From: an uncultured Erysipelotrichaceae bacterium
Lineage (GTDB): Bacteria > Bacillota_I > Bacilli_A > Erysipelotrichales > Erysipelotrichaceae
DNA length: 7,459 bases
Direction of reading: 5' to 3'
Assembly: GCA_900314345.1 (NCBI GenBank)
Contig: OMUX01000141.1
Location: 1 to 7,459 of the forward strand
Shown here piece after piece: positions 1-6,159 of the stretch. Every line of letters starts with the position of its first letter. The first letter of the stretch is position 1. The notes beneath the pieces are model-generated. The model did no database searches. It was not told where the DNA came from and was given only the letters and a program-made list of their open reading frames with translations. A program made the translations under genes and the position numbers.

Positions 1-41
1 TCATGACTTCATCTTATACTGCAGAATCAGAAAATAACAGA

Positions 42-70
42 AATCTGATACAGAAAGTAAGAATCTGATA
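42..70 (+). repeat. 9-bp direct repeat AATCTGATA spanning the promoter (putative operator)
   Basis: AATCTGATA occurs at 42-50 and again at 62-70, a start-to-start distance of 20 bp, close to two helical turns. The first copy covers the -35 candidate and the second runs into the -10 element. An inverted partial copy, ATCAGA, lies at 26-31. Regulators of the AraC type commonly use direct half-sites about 21 bp apart, and such regulators often control GH3/GPH sugar operons. No regulator gene is visible here, so assigning a protein to the site is inference. A chance repeat in this A/T-rich leader is possible. Confidence 0.35.
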
Positions 71-74
71 TAAA
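45..74 (+). promoter_or_regulatory. Probable sigma-A promoter of the GH3-symporter operon
   Basis: The sequence shows an extended -10 element, TGaTATAAA at 66-74 (5 of 6 matches to TATAAT, with the TG dinucleotide one base upstream). A weaker -35 candidate, CTGATA at 45-50 (4 of 6 matches to TTGACA), lies 18 bp upstream. Transcription would start near 81, leaving a leader of about 43 nt before the ATG at 124. The strong extended -10 can compensate for the weak -35. Both elements are embedded in a direct repeat, so an activator or repressor bound there would act directly on RNA polymerase. This is read by eye only. Confidence 0.45.
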
Positions 75-123
75 TAATCCAGCATGAACATAGAATGAAG
101 ATGAAAAGAACGAAGGCATTATC

Positions 124-2430
124 ATGAACGATCATCATCTTCAGAAACAGACGGACCTTGTGACCGGAACCGGCATGTGGCACATCGGAGACAATCCTTC
201 CATTGCCGTAAGCGACGGACCAAACGGTCTGCGCAAGCAGAGTGAAGAAGCTGCCACCAACAATGACAGCATCCTTTCGACATGCTATCCGACAGAGGTG
301 ACGCTGGCAGACAGCTGGAACACGGAAATGGTTCAGCGCGTGGCTGATGCACTGGCAGAAGAGTGCATCAAGGAGGACGTAAGCATCCTTCTTGGACCAG
401 GTGTGAATATCAAGCGTACACCGCTTGGCGGAAGGAACTTTGAGTATTTCTCTGAGGATCCGTATCTTTCCGGAAAGCTCGGCGCAGCCTATATCCATGC
501 AATTGAAAAACGGAATATCAGAACATCACTCAAGCATTTTGCCGGCAACAGCCAGGAACGCTTCCGCATGACTTACAACAGTGAAATCGATGAAAGGGCC
601 TTGCATGAGATCTATCTGCGGGCATTTGAGATTGCTGTCACGGAAGGGAAGCCTTCCACCGTCATGGCTTCCTATAACCGTCTGAATGGTGTGTATTCCT
701 GCCAGAACCATGTTCTTTTAACGGATATCCTGCGCAGACGCTGGAAGTATGAAGGAGCGGTCATCTCTGACTGGGGTGCATGCACGGATCTTCCTGCCTC
801 CGTCAAGGCAGGCATGGATCTGGAGATGCCTGACTCCAAAGGCTTCCATCGTCCTGATCTGGAACAGGCACTGAATGAGGATACAGATGGAACAATGCAC
901 CAGGCACTGGAACGCGCTGCAGGAAATGTGGACAGGCTGATTCAGTCCTCTGAAACAAAGAAGGTTCTGCATGGAACAGACTGTCATGCCATTGCAAGAG
1001 AAGCAGCTGTGGACGGTGCGGTGTTATTGAAGAATGAAGGTGCTCTTCCCTTAGAGGAGAATGCAAAGGTATATGCCGCAGGCCCGCTGCTTGAGAAGAT
1101 GCGGATCCAGGGCGGAGGAAGCAGCCATATTCATATCCGGAAGAATCCGGATATGAAAGCAGCACTGGAAAAGGAATATCCGCTGGTGAAGGAACCAGGG
1201 GATGCAGATCTTATTCTCTACTTCGGCGGACTCAGTGAGGAAACGGAAGGGGAAGGATTTGACCGGGAAACACTGGAACTTTCAGAAAAGGAAGTGCGTG
1301 ATATCCGGAACATGCTGGATACAGGCAGACCAATGGTCTTCATTGCCTTCGGGGGTTCCCCGTTTGTCATTCCATACCGCGATGATATGAAGGCAATCCT
1401 GTACATGGGGCTACCAGGTGAGGCGGCAGATGAAGCAGTGATGGAACTCATCAGCGGCAGAACCTCTCCAGGCGGCAGGCTGAGTGAAACATGGCCTTTG
1501 TCCCTTGCGGATGTTCCATGCAGAGACTGCTGCCTGAAGGATACCAGGGACATTGAATACAGGGAATCCATCTATGCTGGCTACCGTTACTACGATACGT
1601 TCCATGTTCCGGTGCAGTATTCCTTCGGCCATGGCCTCAGCTATACACAGTTCCGGTATACAGACCTGCATTGCAGCAAGAATGAGGTTAGTGCAACCGT
1701 TGAAAACACTGGTGCATATGACGGCGCAGAGGTTGTTCAGATCTACATTGAGAATCCACAGTCTGACTATCTCAGGGAGAAGCGGTCCCTGCATGGATTC
1801 TGCAAGGTGTTCCTCAGGAAAGGGGAAAAGAAGACCGTCCGGATTGCACTGGATGACAGAGCCTTCCAGATATGGTCTCCTGAGAGAAATGACTACATCA
1901 CTGTATCCGGTGACTACATCATCGAGGCAGGATCCGGACTGAATGATATCCGCTTAAGACAGCCATTGCATGTGGATGGCGTGCAGTATGAAAGAAACGA
2001 CAGGGAAATCTGTCCCGCCTGTTTCCGGGAAGGAATGAAGCCTGCGTTTACAGCGGAAGGATTCCGGAAGCTGTATGAGCGGGATGGTCATCAACTGTCT
2101 GACTTCACACATCGTGGAAAAGGAAAACTTGACCGTACAGCCTCATTGCGTGAGATGACAAAGACATCTCCATTGGCAGGAATCTTCGTGAAGATTGCCA
2201 GGATGGAGATGCACAGGATGTATCCTGGCAAGGATATGAATGATCCGGAAGTGAGAATGACATGGGAAGGACTGATGGATGGAACGATTGATGCCGCTGC
2301 GATCCAGAGCGGCGGTGCCATCAGCCAGAACCTGATGCAGGCATTGATTGCAGATGCCAACGGGCATCATGCAAAAGCAATCGGAAAACTGCTTGGTATC
2401 GGAAACAGGAATAGAGGAGAAAAGGTATGA
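124..2430 (+). CDS. Glycoside hydrolase family 3 (beta-glucosidase/beta-xylosidase type), cytoplasmic
   Basis: This 768-residue protein is a retaining GH3 exo-beta-glycosidase that should release the non-reducing terminal sugar from a small beta-glycoside. The N-terminal barrel holds SDGPNGLRKQ (30-39, sugar-binding Asp31), GRNFEYFSEDPYL (103-115), KHFAGNSQE (137-145) and VISDWGA (213-219), with Asp216 as nucleophile. The second domain has the expected IQGGGSSH motif and EGEGFDR (375-381), where Glu377 is the likely acid/base. A fibronectin III-like domain (about 511-611) follows YSFGHGLSYTQF. A tail of about 155 residues ending in SGGAISQ...NGHHAKAIGKL resembles the tail of many Bacillota GH3 enzymes. 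No signal peptide is present. The ATG at 124 has GAAGG 7 nt upstream, and an in-frame TAG at 91-93 prevents a longer start. The extreme N-terminus is short for the family: part of the usual leading helix and the RLGI strand before PSI are missing. Exact substrate (glucoside, xyloside or other) cannot be read from sequence. Confidence 0.95.
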   Translation: MNDHHLQKQTDLVTGTGMWHIGDNPSIAVSDGPNGLRKQSEEAATNNDSILSTCYPTEVTLADSWNTEMVQRVADALAEECIKEDVSILLGPGVNIKRTPLGGRNFEYFSEDPYLSGKLGAAYIHAIEKRNIRTSLKHFAGNSQERFRMTYNSEIDERALHEIYLRAFEIAVTEGKPSTVMASYNRLNGVYSCQNHVLLTDILRRRWKYEGAVISDWGACTDLPASVKAGMDLEMPDSKGFHRPDLEQALNEDTDGTMHQALERAAGNVDRLIQSSETKKVLHGTDCHAIAREAAVDGAVLLKNEGALPLEENAKVYAAGPLLEKMRIQGGGSSHIHIRKNPDMKAALEKEYPLVKEPGDADLILYFGGLSEETEGEGFDRETLELSEKEVRDIRNMLDTGRPMVFIAFGGSPFVIPYRDDMKAILYMGLPGEAADEAVMELISGRTSPGGRLSETWPLSLADVPCRDCCLKDTRDIEYRESIYAGYRYYDTFHVPVQYSFGHGLSYTQFRYTDLHCSKNEVSATVENTGAYDGAEVVQIYIENPQSDYLREKRSLHGFCKVFLRKGEKKTVRIALDDRAFQIWSPERNDYITVSGDYIIEAGSGLNDIRLRQPLHVDGVQYERNDREICPACFREGMKPAFTAEGFRKLYERDGHQLSDFTHRGKGKLDRTASLREMTKTSPLAGIFVKIARMEMHRMYPGKDMNDPEVRMTWEGLMDGTIDAAAIQSGGAISQNLMQALIADANGHHAKAIGKLLGIGNRNRGEKV

Positions 2431-3863
2431 AGCTGGACAACAGAACGAAATGGTCTTACTGCATCGGAGCGACAGGCAGGGATGCGGCATATGCACTGGT
2501 AAGCATGTATCTGATTCTCTATGTTCAGTATACGGTCAAGCTGACATCGGCACAGTTTGCCGTGATCTCCGCATGCATGGTTGCATGCATGATCTGGGAT
2601 GCCATCAATGATCCCCTGATGGGCATCATCATAGAGAACAGTCATCTGAAGTGGGGCAAGTACAAGCCATGGATCTTCATGGGCAGTGTGCTGAATGCCA
2701 TCGTGATTGTATGTTTGTTCACCATCCGTCCTGCAGGCTGGGCATTTGTGGTGTTCTATGGACTCATGTATCTTGCCTGGGGCATGACCTATACCATGAA
2801 TGACATTTCCTACTGGGGGATGCTGCCATCGCTGTCTTCTGATGCAAGAACAAGGGATACCCTTGTCACGCTGATGTCCGTGTTCATCTGCATCGGTCAG
2901 TTCTCTGTTGCGGCAATTGTGCCTACGATCATTGCCGGCAATGCCGTGCAGGCATACAGAACCGTTGCCTTCGTGGTTGCCCTGGCATTTGTTGCCTTCC
3001 AGGCACTGACGGCATTCGGTGTCAGGGAACGGGAAAGAACGGATGCAGGTGAGAAGGTAACCCTGAAGAAGATGTTCCGTATCTTCTTCCGGAATGACCA
3101 GCTGATGACGGCAGGCATTGCATTCTTCTTCTTCAATGTCGGACAGAATCTCCTGTTGATGTTCGGAGTGAATTTCTTCTATGTGGAGTACGGGTATTCC
3201 AAAGGCGGAGACCTTGTGTTCTGGTATACGGTCATGTACGGTCTTGGCACATTGATCTCCCAGGCACTGTTCTCAACACTCACTGCACATATTGCAAAGA
3301 AGAAGCTTCTGACGGTATCAACGGTATTGCTGATCGTGTGCTATCTGCTGTTCTTCGGCTATGGCTGGATCACACCAAGGAGTGTAGTTCTGCTCAATGT
3401 GCTTGGTGCTCTGATCTTCTTTTTCCAGGGCATCGACAACCTGATTCTGCTGGTGTATGTGAACAACACGATTGAATACGATGAATACCGGTTCCATGAA
3501 CGTCATGACAGCATCATCTCTGCCGTGCGTTCCTTCGGTGTCAAGCTGGCAGGCGGAGTGGACCAGGGCCTTTCAGCACTGATCCTGATCATGAGCGGTG
3601 TGTACAGCATCAGTCAGAAGATCTCCGGCATGGAGACAAGCGTGGACCAGGGAGCCATGACCAAGGCAGAAGTGCTGAGCCAGGCGGATCAGTATCTTTC
3701 CACGGTGGAACAATGGCAGCGGCTGGCCTTGAGAGCCGGCATGGTATTGATTCCCATTGCGGCAATCCTTGTGGCATATGTCATGGTCATGAAGAAATAC
3801 AAGCTGGACGAAAAGGAATACAACAGGATTGTCAGTGAACTGTCACAAAGACAGGAACAATAA
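2427..3863 (+). CDS. GPH-family (MelB-like) sugar:cation symporter
   Basis: This 478-residue, 12-helix major facilitator protein belongs to the glycoside-pentoside-hexuronide:cation symporters (MelB, XynP, YicJ type), which import glycosides with H+ or Na+. Family landmarks are visible: GRD at 17-19 in the first helix, WDAINDPLMG (57-66) with Asp58 and Asp62 at the MelB cation/sugar positions, GKYKPWIF in the first cytoplasmic loop, NDISYWGMLPSL with Asp126 (like MelB Asp124), and FGVKLAGG with Lys373 (like MelB Lys377). The full charged set suggests an active transporter. A hydrophilic loop (about 400-430) precedes the last helix (about 436-454), and a charged cytoplasmic tail ends the protein. 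The start ATG overlaps the GH3 stop (ATGA), and GAGGAG at 2414-2419 sits 7 nt upstream, so the two are co-transcribed and probably translationally coupled. The transported sugar is inferred to be the GH3 substrate. Confidence 0.95.
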   Translation: MKLDNRTKWSYCIGATGRDAAYALVSMYLILYVQYTVKLTSAQFAVISACMVACMIWDAINDPLMGIIIENSHLKWGKYKPWIFMGSVLNAIVIVCLFTIRPAGWAFVVFYGLMYLAWGMTYTMNDISYWGMLPSLSSDARTRDTLVTLMSVFICIGQFSVAAIVPTIIAGNAVQAYRTVAFVVALAFVAFQALTAFGVRERERTDAGEKVTLKKMFRIFFRNDQLMTAGIAFFFFNVGQNLLLMFGVNFFYVEYGYSKGGDLVFWYTVMYGLGTLISQALFSTLTAHIAKKKLLTVSTVLLIVCYLLFFGYGWITPRSVVLLNVLGALIFFFQGIDNLILLVYVNNTIEYDEYRFHERHDSIISAVRSFGVKLAGGVDQGLSALILIMSGVYSISQKISGMETSVDQGAMTKAEVLSQADQYLSTVEQWQRLALRAGMVLIPIAAILVAYVMVMKKYKLDEKEYNRIVSELSQRQEQ

Positions 3864-3867
3864 AGAA

Positions 3868-3894
3868 AGCAGGCTGCCAAACGGCAGCCTGTAT
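3868..3894. terminator. Bidirectional rho-independent terminator between convergent operons
   Basis: A perfect 9-bp inverted repeat CAGGCTGCC / GGCAGCCTG (3870-3878 and 3883-3891) closes an AAAC loop 6 nt after the symporter stop codon. On the + strand it is followed by TATTACATT, a weak U-rich tail. On the - strand it is followed by CTTTCTTTATT, a better U tract, and lies 21 nt after the stop of the small gene at 3912. It therefore probably ends both converging transcripts. Confidence 0.8.
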
Positions 3895-3911
3895 TACATT
3901 ACTGGGCTCAA

Positions 3912-4361
3912 TTATTTACCGATGCTCGCAGCTTTTTCCCTGACTGCCTTGTCTGATGCAGAGGCAGCCTGTGCCAGGTCTGTGGCATCATCGATCTCTT
4001 CCTGGAATTCTGCAGAGAGGGTGGTGTCATCATCGAGTACCTGCAGGAAGGTGTCATACTTCGCTCTCATGACATCGGCGGCCTTGTCCCATTCCGCATC
4101 CAGCTTCTTGCTTAATGCGGAATCATCGAACTCCTTGGCATAGGTTGCATAGTCTTTATAGATCAGTTCATTCTCTTCTGCAGTGAAGAAATCATGCATT
4201 GCCTTCTTTGTCTTGGCATTGAGCTTTCCTGCCTTGTCCATCTCTTCCAGCTTCAGAAGCACCGGCAGCATCTTCACCCAGGCTTCATTCTCCTGGCCTG
4301 TTGACTTGATGGCATCATTGACTGCTGAGAAGAATGTTCCCATATCCTTGAAGAATCCCAT
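3912..4361 (-). CDS. Small acidic helical protein of unknown function (second gene of pair)
   Basis: I do not recognise this 149-residue protein. It has no signal peptide or membrane segment, is rich in Lys, Asp, Glu and Ala, and looks almost entirely alpha-helical and cytoplasmic. It begins with a short hydrophobic amphipathic stretch (MGFFKDMGTFFSAVNDAIKS), then KMLPVLLKLEEMDKAGKLNAKTK (30-52 region) and an Ala/Asp-rich end with SDKAVREKAAS at 136-146. Two segments resemble the upstream 162-residue protein (33-52 and 115-146), suggesting distant paralogy. The gene starts 4 nt after the stop of that neighbour. Its very strong Shine-Dalgarno sequence, GGAGGAGG (4371-4378), lies inside the neighbour's final codons, so the two are expected to be made together and perhaps to form one complex. 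It ends at the shared terminator. The start is well supported, but function is open. Confidence 0.88.
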   Translation of the reverse strand: MGFFKDMGTFFSAVNDAIKSTGQENEAWVKMLPVLLKLEEMDKAGKLNAKTKKAMHDFFTAEENELIYKDYATYAKEFDDSALSKKLDAEWDKAADVMRAKYDTFLQVLDDDTTLSAEFQEEIDDATDLAQAASASDKAVREKAASIGK

Positions 4362-4365
4362 GATA

Positions 4366-4854
4366 TTATTCCTCCTCCATCAGCTTCCTGAACTCTTCAC
4401 GCGACAACGGTCCGCGCACTCTGTCAATCAGCCTGTTTTCCCAGTTGTCATAGGTGACCTGCATTGCCTTGTACATTTCCATGGATTCCTTTGCCTTTTC
4501 CCTGCATTTGTCAGAAAGGGCAGCGTCCTTGTGGGCTGCTGTGGCAAAGGCAAGACCGGCCGCATCCTTCAGGTCATCATATTCCCTGCAGAGCTTGTTG
4601 ATCTTCTGATACAGTTCAGGGTATTCCTTGTCCGCATCCAGCGGCAGCCGGACTCTCCAGTCAATGTACCGCTCATGTTTGCGGTACATCTCGTCATAGA
4701 CCTTGAACGTATCCTTTGTTTCATCGGAAAGCTTCTTTCCCTGTTTCTGTGCTTCATTGACCCAGTAGTACACCGGGACCAGAGACTTCATGGCCTGTAC
4801 GCTCTGCTGTGTTCCTTTGACGATCGTACCGGTCGCATCCAGTATCGCACCCAT
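4366..4854 (-). CDS. Small helical protein of unknown function (first gene of pair)
   Basis: I do not recognise this 162-residue protein. It lacks a signal peptide and transmembrane helices, and is highly charged and predicted helical. The N-terminus (MGAILDATGTIVKGTQQSVQ) is a mild amphipathic stretch, followed by LVPVYYWVNEAQKQGKKL (25-42), an acidic/basic middle, DAAGLAFATAA (97-107), SDKCREKAKES (114-124), and a 38-residue end finishing in three Glu residues. It has two Cys (89, 117) and four Trp (31, 66, 138 and none paired in a WxG motif elsewhere being certain). The segments at 27-47 and 88-124 align with the downstream 149-residue protein with few gaps. The ATG at 4854 has AAAGGAGGAAA upstream (GGAGG at 4863-4867, 8 nt spacing), a strong site. 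The upstream neighbour on this strand ends in a terminator, so the pair likely has its own promoter between 4868 and 4921. I could not pin down a convincing one. Confidence 0.88.
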   Translation of the reverse strand: MGAILDATGTIVKGTQQSVQAMKSLVPVYYWVNEAQKQGKKLSDETKDTFKVYDEMYRKHERYIDWRVRLPLDADKEYPELYQKINKLCREYDDLKDAAGLAFATAAHKDAALSDKCREKAKESMEMYKAMQVTYDNWENRLIDRVRGPLSREEFRKLMEEE

Positions 4855-4921
4855 TATGGTTTCCTCCTTTGATTCCCTTATCTATTACTTTATCAGAAAT
4901 GCCTGCATGCATAATCTTCAT
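4855..4921 (-). other. Leader of the small-gene pair; no clear promoter
   Basis: These 67 bases between the terminator and the ATG at 4854 must hold any promoter for the small-gene pair. On the - strand there are A/T-rich candidates for a -10 (for example TGATAAAGTAATAG around 4876-4890) and a TGCATGCA palindrome. No well-spaced TTGACA-like -35 is visible. Only the ribosome binding site GGAGG (4863-4867) is convincing. Confidence 0.25.
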
Positions 4922-4950
4922 GAAAAGACATCTGGCACGAAGTGCAGATG
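4922..4950 (-). terminator. Rho-independent terminator after the DUF2804 gene
   Basis: On the - strand, a hairpin starts 18 nt after the DUF2804 stop codon. CATCT-GCAC pairs with GTGC-AGATG around a TTC loop (4929-4950), with a single bulged base, and is followed by TCTTTTC (4922-4928). Stem, small loop and T-run are in the right order for factor-independent termination. It separates the DUF2804 transcript from the small-gene pair downstream. Confidence 0.6.
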
Positions 4951-4968
4951 GATGGCATGAAGTGATTG

Positions 4969-5994
4969 TCACCAGTTGTTGACCGCATGTTCTGCAAAGG
5001 CAGGAACATCAACAACATGCAGTATTCTTCCGTCATCCAGTGTCACTTCACCATTGAACTTCCCGAATACCTGGTGGGTGCAGTTATCAATCATTGCGAT
5101 CTTGATCTTGGTGATCCGGTCATATTCCGGTGTCATGGTGAGATGACACCTTCCTTCATTGTCTGTCAGCGTCCATGGCTTCATGAAATCTGCTTCATGA
5201 TGAATGGTCATCTGATCCAGCTTATGCGGTTTGTTCTCATAGAAGAGGATGTTCTCTGTTGCCTGCTCTGTATTGCCAAAACCGCAGCCAAGATTGAACC
5301 CCAGCAGCTTTCCATCCACCATACCCTGGCCGTTGGACCAGTACCACTCATTGTGCCATGGCCATACACCTCTGCCCCAGTCCAGGATGGCATAGGCTTC
5401 TATACGATCCTTGCCATAATTGACTTGTCTTATTGCATTCCCGTCCATGTATTCCAGCCTTCCTTCCACGGACATGCAGTTCTGTTTGAAGTCGTAGTAG
5501 AAGGCATGCGGGTTCTCGTTGAACGGAATGTTGATGATCAGTGAATGATCTGTTTCTGCCTTCAGGATCAGGTCTGTCTTCACATCATCCACCCGCATGG
5601 TCAGCTGGCGTTCCATAGCATCACCGGTGAACAATACATCTGCCCGTTTGGAGTGGTATTCCACCACATTCTGCTTTGCGGCACTCTCCGGCATGTGCAG
5701 TCTTCCGAAAGGGAAGGGGATCAGCACCGTGACATTCCTGATGAACCTTTTATGCTGTACATCAAACAGCATGATGTTCGCTTCACCCATGTAGGAGGCA
5801 TGACCGAATGTCAACTGCAGAACCAGCTTTCCTTCGGTATCTTCGATCTGATAGAAATCCCATTCCTTGATCCGGAATGGATTTGCATGAATTGCACTCC
5901 GCTTGAATATCTGTGTCTCAACGGTACAGTATCCGGCATTTGGTGTTCCGTCCGGATTCAGTACGGGTTCTGATGCTGTGACAAGTCTCTGCAT
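4969..5994 (-). CDS. DUF2804 family protein
   Basis: This 341-residue protein matches the DUF2804 family, conserved in many bacteria but without an established biochemical role. Family signatures include a Pro/Gly turn and GYC near 21-23, FRIKEWDFYQI (40-50 region), GRGVWPWHNEWYWSNGQG (about 205-222), LGFNLGCGFGNTEQATENILFY, HKLDQMTIHH, and an end with HQVFGKFNGEVTLDDG and FAEHAVNNW. It is rich in Trp and beta-prone segments and has no signal peptide, so it is probably a cytoplasmic beta-rich protein. Length fits the family. Two in-frame ATGs exist: 6006 lies directly against the AAGGGG ribosome site (6007-6012, zero spacing), while 5994 is 12 nt from it. I chose 5994 because MQRLVTASEP fits the family N-terminus. 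Neither spacing is ideal. It is divergent from the SIMPL gene and ends at its own terminator. No link to the sugar operon can be shown. Confidence 0.92.
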   Translation of the reverse strand: MQRLVTASEPVLNPDGTPNAGYCTVETQIFKRSAIHANPFRIKEWDFYQIEDTEGKLVLQLTFGHASYMGEANIMLFDVQHKRFIRNVTVLIPFPFGRLHMPESAAKQNVVEYHSKRADVLFTGDAMERQLTMRVDDVKTDLILKAETDHSLIINIPFNENPHAFYYDFKQNCMSVEGRLEYMDGNAIRQVNYGKDRIEAYAILDWGRGVWPWHNEWYWSNGQGMVDGKLLGFNLGCGFGNTEQATENILFYENKPHKLDQMTIHHEADFMKPWTLTDNEGRCHLTMTPEYDRITKIKIAMIDNCTHQVFGKFNGEVTLDDGRILHVVDVPAFAEHAVNNW

Positions 5995-6026
5995 GATTAT
6001 GATCATCCCCTTGTATTTCTGCTTTC

Positions 6027-6032
6027 AGTATA
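6027..6032 (-). promoter_or_regulatory. Possible -10 element for the DUF2804 gene
   Basis: Read on the - strand, TATACT (5 of 6 matches to TATAAT) lies about 33 nt upstream of the ATG at 5994, ahead of the AAGGGG ribosome site. No good -35 is found 16-18 bp further upstream, so this is a tentative call. Confidence 0.3.
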
Positions 6033-6124
6033 GAACGGAAATCAGGCAGAGACGGAGGAATTGTCTGAGACACGGGGGACTTCATTGTCGCTTTGCAGGA
6101 GACCTGTCTGATATGGTTCTGCAC

Positions 6125-6130
6125 TATATT
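6125..6130 (+). promoter_or_regulatory. Possible -10 element for the SIMPL-NADAR operon
   Basis: TATATT (5 of 6 matches to TATAAT) lies 29 nt before the SIMPL ATG and just ahead of its ribosome site. The region 16-18 bp upstream (around 6102-6108) has no recognisable -35, so the element would need an activator or is a chance match. Confidence 0.25.
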
Positions 6131-6159
6131 GAAGATGTGAAGAAAAGGAGAGGAACGAA

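Noticed and set aside
3..68. Short + strand frame at the left edge (21 codons) as an upstream gene end or small gene
   Set aside because: It is too short to judge and has no visible ribosome site within the window. The sequence to the left would be required.
95..127. Ten-codon frame (MKMKRTKALS) ending at the GH3 start as a possible leader peptide
   Set aside because: It has no ribosome site and no attenuator hairpin.
1..498. Long - strand open frame of 165 codons opposite the start of the GH3 gene
   Set aside because: It lies antisense to well-conserved GH3 motifs, has a composition unlike a real protein (many Cys, Ile, Phe, His in no pattern) and no recognisable domain.
3912..4854. Small helical pair as type VII secretion (WXG100-like) substrates
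   Set aside because: They are longer than 100 residues, neither has a central W-x-G turn, and no secretion genes are nearby.
4183..4872. + strand open frame of 229 codons across the two small genes
   Set aside because: It is the reverse complement of two genes with strong ribosome sites. It starts at GTG with no ribosome site, and its hydrophobic look comes from complementing charged codons.
4966..5973. Two consecutive + strand open frames (192 and 142 codons) opposite DUF2804
   Set aside because: They are shadows of a clear DUF2804 gene and show no family motif.
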